Source: Armigeres subalbatus
Lineage: Eukaryota > Arthropoda > Insecta > Diptera > Culicidae
Length of the DNA stretch: 64,000 nt
Reading direction: 5' to 3'
Assembly (NCBI RefSeq): GCF_024139115.2
Contig: NC_085140.1
Span: 332,937,953-333,001,952 of the forward strand
Part shown: positions 11,892 to 21,627 of the stretch, piece by piece
How the letters are laid out: each line of letters starts with the position of its first letter
Position numbering within the stretch: the first letter of the stretch is position 1
Notes under the pieces: generated by a model
The model's input: the letters and a program-made list of their open reading frames with translations, nothing else
Databases searched by the model: none
Told to the model about the DNA's origin: nothing
Translations under genes and position numbers: made by a program

Positions 11892-12300
11892 TTGCCTTTC
11901 TCTTACAACAAAGGTTATATGATTGCTCAGAAAAAATCTTTTTATAGAAAACACGGAGACCCATAGAGTTATATACCGATCGACTCAGTTCGACGAACTG
12001 AGGTGATGTTTGTATGTGTGCGTGTGTATTAACAGGCAACATATTTGAAAAAAATGTGATCCAGGGCCGGATTTAGACGGAAGGGGGCCCCGGGGCCAAC
12101 AGCTTGTGGGGGCCCCAAAATGTACAAAAAAGGTTGGTTTTGGTACATAATATTTGTGGGGGCCCGGGGCCACGCCCCCCCGGCCCCCCGCTAAATCCGG
12201 CCCTGTCTATTCCCCTAAAGAAATTTGTTGACCTTTCGAATGTGATTTTTTCAATATATTTTATAATGCACGAAAAAGGCATCATCACTGCTAGGTGGAT
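11892..12300 (+). repeat. ~410 bp dispersed repeat, copy split by a MITE
   Basis: The 5' part (TTTTTGCCTTTCTCTTACAA, 11893-12045) and the 3' end (AAAAGGCATCATCACTGC plus TAGGTGGATTAAT, about 12270-12300) match the copies at 6041 and 44595. Between them lies the element at 12062-12205, and some of the middle part is missing. Confidence 0.7.
12062..12205. mobile_element. 144-bp hAT-like MITE
   Basis: The termini CAGGGCCGGATTTAG and CTAAATCCGGCCCTG are exact complements. They are followed by GGGGCCCC-rich subterminal DNA. The CAGGG start resembles hAT ends, but the 8-base flanks do not match, so the target duplication has decayed or the superfamily differs. Confidence 0.75.
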
Positions 12301-13075
12301 TAATCTTTTGTTTTCTTGTGAATTAGATAACTCTATTTTTTCAAATCGGCTTTACCACATATTTTGAAATCGTTAGATTCTTTTCGAAATATAATCATTC
12401 GAAGTCTTTCTGAATAATTCTGAATATTTCGAAATCATTCACTGTAAAAAACGAAGACAATAAAAAATAATTTATAGATCAGCTGAACAAAATCGAGTTT
12501 AAGGCAGTTACAAAACGAAGAAAAATTTCGCTTCCATATGTGTGGGCGGGATTTTTTGGATTCCGTTTTAAAAAAATTGGAACTTCGATTCGATTTAAAA
12601 TACAATACGGTGGAAATCTCGAGAGTCTGTGCCATAAATCAGCCGAAAAATTAGCCAGGATTTGTTTTACTTTTCGCGACGAAATTGCATGAGTCCCTCC
12701 TTTTTGGAAGCACATGGGAACAAAATCGATGGACAAGATGAGGCTACTTTTAGCGTTACTTATCATTTTCGATCAAAAGGACTGTGAATTAATTAGATTT
12801 GACACATGTGCCAAGGCCAACCATATTCATGGAAATAATTAAAATTACATTTAATTAATGTTCTTTCCATGTTGAGATTCTTGTTATTCTTATCCGCAGT
12901 TTTTCCCTCACTTATTCATGGAAAGGAGCTTTACACGGAAAATCAATAATCCCACCCTACTGCTCTATTCGCATTTTTTCTACTTAACAATTAACATGAT
13001 TTTTTCTTATCTCTATAATGCCCAGAAAGTTTTTGAATATTGGCCAGTTTAAGAGTGGATCAAAATAAAATCTCA
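12301..13075. other. no recognisable gene
   Basis: AT-rich DNA. The overlapping minus-strand frames at 12435-12766 show no family motif. Confidence 0.5.
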
Positions 13076-13240
13076 GAATTCTCGCTTAACTTTTCAAAAG
13101 GACCTAAGTAACATTTTTTTCATGAATTAATTTGAATAGCGCAATCAACAGAACAACATGAAAGCTATTGATTGCAGTATTCAAATTAATTCATAAAAAA
13201 AATGTTACTTAGGTCCTTTTGAAAAGTTAAGCGAGAATTC
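13076..13240. mobile_element. 165-bp palindromic MITE
   Basis: Arms of 63 bp (13076-13138 and 13178-13240) are nearly perfect complements around a 39-bp spacer. They begin GAATTCTCGCTTAAC and include TTCAAAAGGACCTAAGTAAC. The outermost AATTCTCG and the TTCAAAAGGAC block are shared with the MITE at 8576-8811. Confidence 0.9.
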
Positions 13241-14994
13241 CATATTTTTTTTAAATATTGAAAAATGTGTATTATTTTTGTTCCTTTGTGTTTTTATCCG
13301 CACCCTTTTAAGAATGAAATACTTTTAGTTTAGTATTTTTCCTCAACTTACTTAATACAACAGAATGTTATGGTGGTGAATGATTCACTCTAAAAAATTT
13401 CTCTAACTTTTAGAAATTTAATTCTAAAATTAGGCAAATACATTTTTTAATTTCCAAAGCTCTTGAATTTTGTCAAAAGAAAGGAACAAAATTTAACATC
13501 CGTTCATCACCGAGTTCCAATTGGCCGGTGAAGATTGATTTCACGGCTTCCGTAAAAGCCATCCTGAACTATGCCTGCGTATTCCTAAGGCAACATCCAC
13601 GGCCCGCGATGCAGGACTCAATTAATGTGCGGTAGGTTATTTTTTTACAACTTTATTTCGATATGTGTCCTTTTTGCCCCTGTAGGGTGGCCTTCTTGCC
13701 TCGGGCCTTTTTTCCAATGAAAAAAAAAACACCAAAAGAAATATTCTTATTATGTCCACATTTATCATATGATTCATATCCATAACGATGTAGTTTCGTT
13801 GATAGCAATCTACATTACATTTTGCGTAAGATAAACGTTTGATTGAGTGGTGTTTTTACCATGAAATAGTTCAAAATGCTTAAGGTGACCTTCTTGCCCC
13901 GGGTTCCTCGACAGTCGTCTGCTGCTATTATTATGCCAGATGAAATACGAGTTACCATTACGAGCTTAATGGCATAATAAAGAATAAATTGATGTCAAAG
14001 TTTACTCATCTTCGTAAATTTGAATAATCTATGAATTATATCGCCGATCAATACTCTCAACGTTGTCTCGAATTCTTACTTACCAAATCCGTACAAAAAT
14101 GTTTGAAATTCATTAAGGTTTAATTCCTATAGGGGGACATTTCAAAAAGAAACATTGCAGAACTCTCCTTACTGAAGAATAAGATTTATTCAAAGACATT
14201 TATTCCATCATGCATACTTACCATCCAAGCCTCTCGATTACCGAGTATTCCAGCGTCTTACAGCGTTTGTCGGAACCAATTCCTAGGGGCTTACTTGCCA
14301 ATCGTGTTCCCTTGACGATCGAGCAACGAATCGTAAACCTCTCGAACCCACGAGACCATCGAACGTAATGACCACCGGTTTGACCCCTCTACCGTGTCTC
14401 AATCGTGGAATAGCTAAGGACCGATCAATCCGGTGAATATGTTGGCGGATGCGCAAGCAACGACAACCAATAGGCAATCGACATTAGTATTGCGCTGTAA
14501 ACAATTGTTCACATATACAGGGAACGAGTTTTTGCGATACTTACCGATTGTTTAAAAGGTATTCAACGAATGCTCAAGTGGATAAACGTTCAAGCGAAAC
14601 TAAACCAGACGATGGATCGACCTTTCCTGAACGTAACGTGTAAAGTGGTATGTCCCACACCATTAAGGCTTTCGGGTGAGTTCAAGCAAAAGCTGTTGCA
14701 TATTGCCGCCCAACGGATAAAACGGTATTAGCTGAAAAGGTATGTTGACAGAAATAAACCAAAATTACACTTAAAAAATTACGTACAGAATGAAACACGC
14801 TCACGCCACCATGGGCTTAATTATTTTGCACAATATCTCTTCATTACATCAAATATTCAAACAATAAAAGGTTATCCATGAAAAGGCTTAATTTATAACC
14901 TGTTTGTACGGTTAAAAGTCCTCATGCCCTCTTAAAACTATTCGTTCAAACCTTTACATATTGACTGACAACTATTTCCCCTTTTGCATTGAAA
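13241..14994. other. gene-free stretch and 3' flank of PPIL4
   Basis: It contains the right subterminal motifs of the 6607-13909 element (13680-13710 and 13883-13909). The minus-strand frame at 14283-14477 is GC-richer but unrecognised. The 3' untranslated region of PPIL4 should lie here, and AATAAA on the minus strand occurs near 14186-14206, though I cannot fix the cleavage site. Confidence 0.4.
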
Positions 14995-16941
14995 TTACTT
15001 CTTCTTTTTCTTGCTCTTGCTTTTCTTCTTCTTCCTTCTTTCGTCGTCGCTGGAGTCCGAATCACTGCTGTCGCTGTTCGATGAATATTTTTTGCTTTTC
15101 TTGGATTTTTTCTTGCTTGAAGCCTTCTTCTTATTTTTCTTCTTGGAACGATCAACGGAGGATGGTCTCGAGTCAGCGGAGGAATCTTCCGAGTAATGCT
15201 TCTTGTCCTTGTCTTTCCTATTCTTATCACTCGAAGATGCTGCTTTGGCTTTGGAAAGAGACGGATACTGGCGAGCCTGTGGACTCGAGTCGCGACGATT
15301 TCGGCTGCGTTCCGGCGAGCGTGATCTACGACGTTGTGGGGAACGACTCCTCCAAGATCGCCGTTCGGTTTCTGGACTCCGATCGCGACGCGGGTGGCGA
15401 TCCCCTGAATTAGATTTCCGGCGGTAACTGAGACTGCGAGAACGGGAAGACCGACGACGTTCTCGAGAACGCGATCGACGTTGCTGACGATTACGAATAG
15501 GCGACCGTGATCGACGGCCTCCTCCACCGCCTCCACGACCACCTCTGTTTCGTTTTATAAAACTTGTCGGATAGGGACGATTCTTGTAGTCGAGTTTTCC
15601 TTGAACGACTCGGATGTCCCGTCCGTTACGTTCCTCATGGTAAGCGGAATTACTCTCCGACAATTGAATTCTTTTGTCTCTAGAACGACGGCCACTCCCA
15701 CCTCCACCACCAGATTTACGCCATGGTGAACGTCCTCTACGACCACCACCGCCGGTTTGGCGACCGGGTGGACTACGTCTACGCCTTGGACTATGGGACT
15801 GCGATTTAGATCGTGATCGTGATTTGCCGGACGATCCCGAACTCGATGATTTTCTCAACCGACTTGGAGCCCTCTTCCGGCCTTTTCTGTTGTCCTTGTA
15901 ATCAATATCCTTGAACGACTTGGCATCCTTTCCATCCATATACTCGATTCCTTTTCCTTTACCGCGCCAACGCACTTTTGCAACCGATTGGGAAAAGTCT
16001 ACGTGAATGCGGCGATCATCAATCAATACGTTATCCATTTTAAAATAGGCATCTTCGCAGGATTTCTTGTTCTCGAATTCAATAAACGCATACTGCAGCG
16101 AATCACCGGAAACTTTATCTCGAATCACCTCACATCCTTTGATTTTCCCGAACCGACTAAAAATAATTTGCAAATCATCGTCCGTCGTTACCGGATTCAG
16201 CTTGCAGACAAACAAAACGTTCTCTGGAGGTGCGATGTCCGCATCCGGGATGTCCCCTACAATTTCCAGAATCGTCGCCCGCGCCATAGCTTCCTTTTCG
16301 GCAAGCATTTCGGCGATTTCTTCCGTCGTTTTACCTTCTGTATCATCGATATCCTCGTCGGCTGCGATCCTTCCTCCGACAAGCCGTTCCGCCGACGGCG
16401 AAGGTGATCTACTCGGCTCACGGAACCCTCTAGGATCATCGAACGGATCCTCCAGTACGACCGTGTGCGTTATCCTAATGTCCTTATACGGACGATGCTT
16501 CTCGTCGCAAATCGCCTCGTTCAGCTTCCTCAACACTTCGTGGCCTTCGGTGACTTCACCAATCACTACGTGGCCTCCACCGTCCAGCGAGGCCAAATCT
16601 GGCCCCAATGTGAAGAAAAACTGCGACCCAATCAAACCTTCCCCTGCACACACCATCGACAACAGTCCCGGTTCACCATGCTTAATTTTTGGCACGGTTT
16701 CACCTTCAAAGTACCTTTTGTGCTTCCCTTCTATGACTCCCCAGATTGAGGAGCCTCCTTCGCCGGAACCGCCGGGATCGCCCGTCTGGGCGATAAAACC
16801 ATGCTGGATTGTGTGAAACAGATTGAAATTGTAGCATTTCAGCTTGCATAACTTCAGGAAGTTCAAGGCCGCACGGGGACGTTCCGTCAGATACAGGTCT
16901 ACCGTGATGTCGCCTATGGTCGTTTCAATCACTACAGCCAT
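14995..16941 (-). CDS. PPIL4: PPIL4-type cyclophilin with RRM and RS-rich tail
   Basis: A complete 648-residue single-exon frame. Residues 1-165 form a cyclophilin-type peptidyl-prolyl isomerase domain (start MAVVIETTIGDITVDLY; GFIAQTGDPGG; GSQFFFTLG; HVVIGEV). Residues 240-320 are an RRM with RNP2 VLFVCKL and RNP1 LQYAFIEF. From about 350 the chain is rich in Arg-Ser dipeptides and ends in Ser/Asp and poly-Lys stretches. This order is that of PPIL4, a nuclear cyclophilin linked to pre-mRNA splicing; human PPIL4 is about 492 residues, so the tail here is longer. Against cyclophilin A, the catalytic Arg55 is replaced by Thr44 and Trp121 by Ser118, while Phe60, Gln63, Phe113 and His126 have counterparts (49, 52, 109, 124), so isomerase activity may be weak. 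The start has A at -3 and G at +4. Absence of introns could mean intron loss or old retroposition, but the frame is intact. Confidence 0.95.
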   Translation of the reverse strand: MAVVIETTIGDITVDLYLTERPRAALNFLKLCKLKCYNFNLFHTIQHGFIAQTGDPGGSGEGGSSIWGVIEGKHKRYFEGETVPKIKHGEPGLLSMVCAGEGLIGSQFFFTLGPDLASLDGGGHVVIGEVTEGHEVLRKLNEAICDEKHRPYKDIRITHTVVLEDPFDDPRGFREPSRSPSPSAERLVGGRIAADEDIDDTEGKTTEEIAEMLAEKEAMARATILEIVGDIPDADIAPPENVLFVCKLNPVTTDDDLQIIFSRFGKIKGCEVIRDKVSGDSLQYAFIEFENKKSCEDAYFKMDNVLIDDRRIHVDFSQSVAKVRWRGKGKGIEYMDGKDAKSFKDIDYKDNRKGRKRAPSRLRKSSSSGSSGKSRSRSKSQSHSPRRRRSPPGRQTGGGGRRGRSPWRKSGGGGGSGRRSRDKRIQLSESNSAYHEERNGRDIRVVQGKLDYKNRPYPTSFIKRNRGGRGGGGGGRRSRSPIRNRQQRRSRSRERRRSSRSRSLSYRRKSNSGDRHPRRDRSPETERRSWRSRSPQRRRSRSPERSRNRRDSSPQARQYPSLSKAKAASSSDKNRKDKDKKHYSEDSSADSRPSSVDRSKKKNKKKASSKKKSKKSKKYSSNSDSSDSDSSDDERRKKKKSKSKKKKK

Positions 16942-17189
16942 CGTTGGGATAGGGGAAATCTTTTCTTCACACGCGCGAATACACGAAAATTATTCACTAC
17001 TGTATCATTAGCACACCGATTGCAGCCGATCAAATGTTTCTGAGCACTTGAAGATAAATGAAAAACGATTCATTTATTAACTAATGGAAAGAATGATTTT
17101 TCCGCATTTTTTTGAAATCAATCACGAATGGAAAAAATGTTGGTTGTTCGTCAATCGTCAACAAAATGTCAACTGAAATCCCAGAATCA
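16942..17189. other. 5' flank of PPIL4
   Basis: It should contain the PPIL4 promoter and 5' untranslated region on the minus strand. I see no clear TATA box or consensus initiator. Confidence 0.35.
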
Positions 17190-17460
17190 TCCACCTAGCA
17201 GTGATGATCCCATTCTCGATTCAATCGTTTGGTTTCGCCTTGGTGTGAAACAAATTAAAAATAATTACCTATAAATAGTTAACGGATTTTGTAAACGCTT
17301 TATAGCAGACCGACAGACATTTTCTCAGTTCAACGAGCTGAGTCGATTGGTATATAAAACATCATTTTTTATGGGTCTTCTACGAGCCTTCTATAAAAAG
17401 TTCGATTTTTTAGTGAAATGATAGCCTTTCGGTTAAGCTTCTTTGTACGGAAAGGTAAAA
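17190..17460 (-). repeat. ~410 bp dispersed repeat, partial copy on minus strand
   Basis: Reversed, it shows the 5' block with the GAAAGGCTATCATTTCACT motif, the ATAGAAGGCTCGTAGAAGACC region and the ACTCAGCTCGTTGAACTGAG segment. Near 17195 is the CACCTAGCAGTGATGAT end motif. The middle is shortened compared with the full copies. Confidence 0.7.
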
Positions 17461-17565
17461 AAGAACATGCGAGCGGTTCTCAGTATGGATATTTATGTGA
17501 GTATGGGTGCAGCATTGTGTATGTGTAGAAAAGTAGCGCAATATCAGTTTTTGACGTTTCGGAGG

Positions 17566-18235
17566 TAGGGATGAAACGATACCACTAAGGTATCGATATC
17601 CTAGGTATCGATATACTTTTACTTCACTACTAAAAGTCCACACATATTCATTGGCAGAAAACCATAGATTTAACTTATGATGAATATCAGCGCACACATA
17701 ACCATTCTCCACGCGAACTACTAATAAAATATATATCCAAATAAACTTTATGTGTGGTCTCGAATTAGCAATTATATAATTTATGTGTGGTTCTTTATCA
17801 ATTATATTAGGGTGGAGCTATTGCAAAAATTTATAACGGCGACACATATATCTTATGTAGATATTTTTGGCACACAGAAAAAAATTCCATGGTAACAATT
17901 ACTATTTTGTAGACTACGCCATGTTTTTAAAACAACCACAAATTTTCAGTTAAATTAACCATGCATTCGGACAAATTCACCACTGATTCAGTTCATGTAA
18001 CAACATTCCACCACGACCACAGTTGATTTTTACTGCGCGCATGGTAAAATCAAACGGGTTTGTTGTCTGCTGAAAATCGTCGGTGCGTATTCTTAAATTA
18101 ACCCTCGGAATGGTAGTTTCGACCGCAACTTTTTTTTGCGTGCAGTGTTCAAAGTAGTATCGAATCAAAGTATCGATACCACTAAATATCGAAGAAAGTA
18201 TCGAGTATACTCGTATCATACACTGAGGAAAATGG
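17566..18235. mobile_element. degenerate element with GTATCGATAC subterminal repeats
   Basis: TAGGGATGAAACGATACC at the left is followed by GGTATCGATA motifs. The region 18150-18220 carries GTATCGAATC, GTATCGATACC and GTATCGAGTATAC in the other half. TAGGGATGAAACGATAC-type ends are known from some hAT elements, but the right terminus is not well conserved and no target duplication is seen. Confidence 0.4.
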
Positions 18236-18345
18236 ACCTACGATTTTCAATAAAACGCCTTATAGAAATTTGCCACAAGGAATCGGTATGAATTTCAATA
18301 TGTTGCCTTATGAATGATGATTTTCATTAAAAAAAAAAGTGAAGT

Positions 18346-18425
18346 GCGGCAGACTGGATTCGAACCATGGACGTCGGGGTCGGGAGGCCGGTATGTAGAC
18401 CACACGCCCATCGACGCTTGGGTAT
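18346..18425 (-). repeat. tRNA-like pol III promoter region, probable SINE head
   Basis: The minus strand contains an A-box-like GGGCGTGTGGTCTACATACC and, some 30 bases on, a B-box-like GGTTCGAATCC. It does not fold into a convincing cloverleaf, so it is more likely a tRNA-derived SINE or pseudo-tRNA than a functional tRNA. Confidence 0.45.
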
Positions 18426-18532
18426 TCGAAGAGGTAACTGCGTATAAGAAGCATTGATGGTGGAATAATCAGTCGAATATTCATAAGGCGCCGGTTATGA
18501 ATTTCGATAGTCCAGTTCACTGAGTGTATGAG

Positions 18533-18785
18533 ATGAGTACTCAGGCTTTGGTCCGATTCGTGAATTAAAATCGAATTACACTTTAAAGTGACATTTTGTA
18601 TATTTTCAAATAACCCTGCTCGCAGAGCAAGATTACTTTTGAATCATTTTTGATAGATGTTTTGTTGGTCCTGCTGGGTAGCACCAGCCATTCTTATGAG
18701 CGGAGGATTTCATAATTTCCGAACTGTCACTTTTAAGTTGAATTTGATTTTAATTCGCGAATCGGACCAAAGCCTCAATACTCAT
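18533..18785. mobile_element. 253-bp inverted-repeat MITE
   Basis: The arms begin ATGAGTACTCAGGCTTTGG and, reversed from the right, ATGAGTATTGAGGCTTTGG. Both continue TCCGATTCG(T/C)GAATTAAAATC and remain similar for about 65 bp. No ORF. Confidence 0.85.
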
Positions 18786-18915
18786 AGAAATTAAGCAATG
18801 GGACAAATAGACTTGATGTTGTTTTCAATGATTTTCCGAACAAAGTTCGAAATATTTTAGAGTTTTCTAAAAGTATACATCAAAATAGGTGAAAAGTCAA
18901 AATCCATAAAAACTA

Positions 18916-19145
18916 ATCCAGGTTTCCACGCTCGGTAATGGCGGCTTGTTGGTGTGTAAAAATCAATAGGTCACTGTACTTTTTGACACTAGCTGGAGGA
19001 AAACTCACTGGCGAAAAGGCCTTTTTTCCCTTCCCCTCACCAAGGAACGCCAGTGGGCTTTCCTCCAGCTAGTGTCAAACAGTACAGTGACCGAATGATT
19101 TTTACACACCGACAAGCCGCCATTATAGAGCGTGGAAAGCTGGAT
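18916..19145. mobile_element. 230-bp inverted-repeat MITE
   Basis: The arms of about 95 bp start ATCCAGGTTTCCACGCTC and its near-complement. They share GGCGG(C)TTGT(T/C)GGTGTGTAAAAATC and GACACTAGCTGGAGGAAA. The central loop is short, so the element is almost one long hairpin. Confidence 0.9.
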
Positions 19146-19244
19146 ATGGGACAATTATACATAGAAGGGCAGTGTGGAGCAAAATCGATTTTTCTGTACA
19201 CGGACAGATAAATCAACCCAAACTTTGAGTTCAAGCTATATGAG

Positions 19245-19573
19245 AATATAGCAGAAAAAAAATACCCAAATTTGGGTAGTTTTCCCTGTTATTTCCATGA
19301 TTGCTATCAAAACTAGAGCAAGATGCAAACACCTCACCGAGGTTGCTCAGCCCAATAACCCAAATTTGAGTAAATTCAATATTCTCTATTTTGGGTTGAT
19401 TAAGGTCCGCTTTGGATAAATTAAACTAAGCTTTGGGTAAATTGTTTACATGGGATTAAAGGCAAACTACCTAGTGCCAGAACAGTTATTTTACTCAAAT
19501 TTGGGTTATTGGCCCAAACCACGGTTTTGAGTACAAACAACCCACTTTTGGGTAGTTTTGGTTTTTAGTGTAT
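19245..19573. mobile_element. element with repeated ACCCAAATTTGGGT palindromes
   Basis: The left terminus (AAAAAATACCCAAATTTGGG) and the reversed right terminus (AAAAACCAAAACTACCCAAA) are similar, and ACCCAAATT/TTTGGGT motifs recur at least six times in between and just outside. This fits a MITE with subterminal palindromic repeats. The exact ends are uncertain. Confidence 0.5.
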
Positions 19574-19849
19574 AGGCAAAAGTTGCGCATCCGGTCAGAT
19601 TTTGGGTGACTTTTTACCCAAAACGAAGTTGGTCCCATTACTTTGAGAGTGGTGCTGAGAGTGTATTACGTTGTGTGTGTGTGTGTACGTTGGTCAATGA
19701 GAGACATTTTTCATTGAAGCAAATAAACCGAGCAACGTGCATCTCTCGCGCGACACCATGAGCGCGTAGCTAACTGTAGTCGTAGTAGTAGTAGCTGCTG
19801 AGTGCCGAAGTCGGCGCTCTGTGGGGCAAGGTGGTGCTTTTCCATTCAC

Positions 19850-19895
19850 GACGCAGTCAGACTTGTTCGGTTGCTTTCATGGTGTAGACGCGTTT
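19850..19895 (+). promoter_or_regulatory. candidate Inr + DPE core promoter
   Basis: TCAGAC at 19857 provides an initiator-like site with A at 19859 as +1. AGACG lies at 19886-19890, exactly +28 to +32, matching the downstream promoter element consensus RGWYV at its required spacing. The surrounding 700 bases are markedly GC-richer than the flanks. The initiator itself deviates from TCAKTY at one position. Confidence 0.45.
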
Positions 19896-20466
19896 GCATT
19901 TTGCTTCTCTTTTGTTTGTTGGCCGTCGTTTTTGCCCCGTAGCACTAGCAGACAGAAGTTCAGTCCTTACCGTCCTTACGGCCGACTGCTGCAAGCTCCA
20001 GTGTTGGTGGTGAGTGTTTGGCGGCAGTACGCGTGTGGAGTGTTTTAGCGATCGTCGTGCGGAGCTGCGTCTCATCTGCTCTTGAGGGGTGCATTTCTAG
20101 GGCACCTTCTTCCCCCGACTTTGCTCCGCGTCTATAGCCTTCACCGATATTGTGTTGCTAAAGCAGCTGCAGCAGGCAGCCTACTTCTCCGCCGCGGTCG
20201 CATAAATTCGAAGTGTTGTGAAAAAAAAGTGTACCTACACGTCGCGAAGCAGCGTGAAAGAAGAGTAGCAGAGCTCTCGTTTCGAAGGACTTTCCTTCTG
20301 TACCCGTGCGCACGTCCAAGCACTCGTCATATTATAGTCGGTACTAGTGGCGGGGCCGGGCACCAGACGTCGCGAGCTCGGCGTCGTTGACCTAGAAAAA
20401 TTGGGACACGCTCTACGGACTACGGATCGATTCGCTCGCGGTGCCATCAGAAACAAGACCTAAGAG
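19859..20466 (+). other. candidate noncoding first exon
   Basis: A GC-rich, CpG-containing block begins at the Inr/DPE pair and ends at a splice donor (AAGAG|GTGCGTG at 20467). A stronger alternative donor (GTGAGT) lies at 20579. The frames inside (19821-20048 and 20082-20390) show no domain or good codon bias, so I read it as 5' untranslated. The next plus-strand gene is the zinc-finger gene at 39775, of which it could be a distal alternative first exon. That link is inferred. Confidence 0.4.
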
Positions 20467-20809
20467 GTGCGTGAGACCAAGAAGTTTTTGTTTTGCCTTT
20501 CTCACTCAGTGGAAGAAGTTCTGCATCTTTTTGGCCTGCTTCGGTTCCGAAGAAGTACGCAAAATATTGGGATCAAAAGTGAGTGTGCTGAAGGGACAGG
20601 GCTGGTAGCGAACAACGCTGTTAAAGGGTGATTAGTGTCTATGTTTATAAAGTTGATGAAGATAGTTCCCATGATGTTGTGACTTTTATTAGATTACAAC
20701 GTACATCCCCATAAACGTGTAGTGGGTTTGAAATACTTGGGGGTATTTTTTAGATTAAAAAGTTATATTATCACACTTTGATTTTAGATTAGACTCGCTC
20801 ATATTGTTT

Positions 20810-20965
20810 ACGGTATTCGGTAATTTACCTTTCAACAGCTGAAGCTCGGTAATCGAATTCAATACCGAACGTACGGTAAACGGCTATGTTTGATGATCTG
20901 TCAAAAACTACCGATTTTTTCGGTAATTCGTGCAACATTTTTACCGTAAGATTCTGTAAACTTGG
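20810..20965. repeat. diverged fragment of the CGGTAA-rich element family
   Basis: The stretch holds CAACAGCTGAAGCTCGGTAA, ATTCAATACCGA and several CGGTAA/TTACCG motifs in both orientations. It resembles the interior of the 59070-60134 element. Neither terminus CACACTTAA is kept. Confidence 0.55.
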
Positions 20966-21002
20966 TTGATTTGTTGATTCTTCCCCTTTTTATGCAAAGA
21001 AT

Positions 21003-21088
21003 TATACTGCCGCTAACCGCAAGTCGAGCACATCTGTATATGGGCCTCTATATACAGATGTGCTCGACTTGCGGTTAGCGGCAGTATA
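21003..21088. repeat. perfect 39-bp inverted repeat with 8-nt loop
   Basis: Positions 21003-21041 and 21050-21088 are exact complements around GGGCCTCT. The arm starts TATACTGCCGCTAACCGCAA and ends CATCTGTATAT. It could be a minimal MITE or give a miRNA-like hairpin; nothing else distinguishes the two. Confidence 0.9.
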
Positions 21089-21089
21089 T

Positions 21090-21627
21090 TAGTCTGATGT
21101 ATCGATTTATATTACGAATATTTCATCTAAAATCATAAAATATACATGAATATATTGCGCGTTTTGCACTTGATAAGAGTTCTGCGAGATTTTTTTTCTC
21201 ACAGTCATCTTTTTCTCACACTCAATACACTCAAAAAAGTTTGATTTTCCGTGTATAATATTTGTGTGTGAGTGCTCAATCTGAAAACAAATAGACGTCA
21301 AATCATGGCGGGAATCGATTTTTTGTACACGCTTACATATGACTAACGAGTAATGGGTTATAATTGGGTAAATTTTAGTAACAAAAATCGATCAACCCGA
21401 AATGAGAGTGGGTGTGAGAAAATGAAGCGGGCAAATCACAATCTACACATAACTCTTCAAATTGGTGAAATCGGCAATAAATGAGGGAATACTTTTGCAC
21501 AAAGTGAGAAAAGAAATATGCTGCTCTGTCTTAAGCGCGTTGTGTAGTAAAGCTTGACATCCACCGCTAGGTTCACTAGCGTTTCAAAATGCCTATATGT
21601 TATGTGAAGGTGTTGTTATGTTAATAT
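21090..21627. other. no recognisable gene
   Basis: AT-rich spacer between the hairpin and the RTE element. I see no motif worth naming. Confidence 0.5.

Larger units (their letters stand above)
6607..13909. mobile_element. putative 7.3 kb inverted-repeat element enclosing nested elements
   Basis: The left end GGAACCCGGGGCAAGAAGG followed by ACACC is mirrored at the right end (13883-13909) as the same 19 bases followed by TCACC. A second copy of the motif lies just inside the right end at 13680-13710. The ends are 7.3 kb apart and enclose the pogo-like element, a dispersed repeat and a palindromic MITE. No target duplication is clear, so the ends could belong to two insertions. Confidence 0.5.

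Noticed and set aside
14946..15749. Additional open frames on both strands over PPIL4 (for example 14946-15542)
   Set aside because: They are alternative frames of the RS-rich coding region, whose biased composition keeps other frames open.
19821..20390. Short proteins in the GC-rich block (75 and 102 residues)
   Set aside because: Both strands are open because of base composition. No domain or conserved start, so it is better read as a noncoding first exon.
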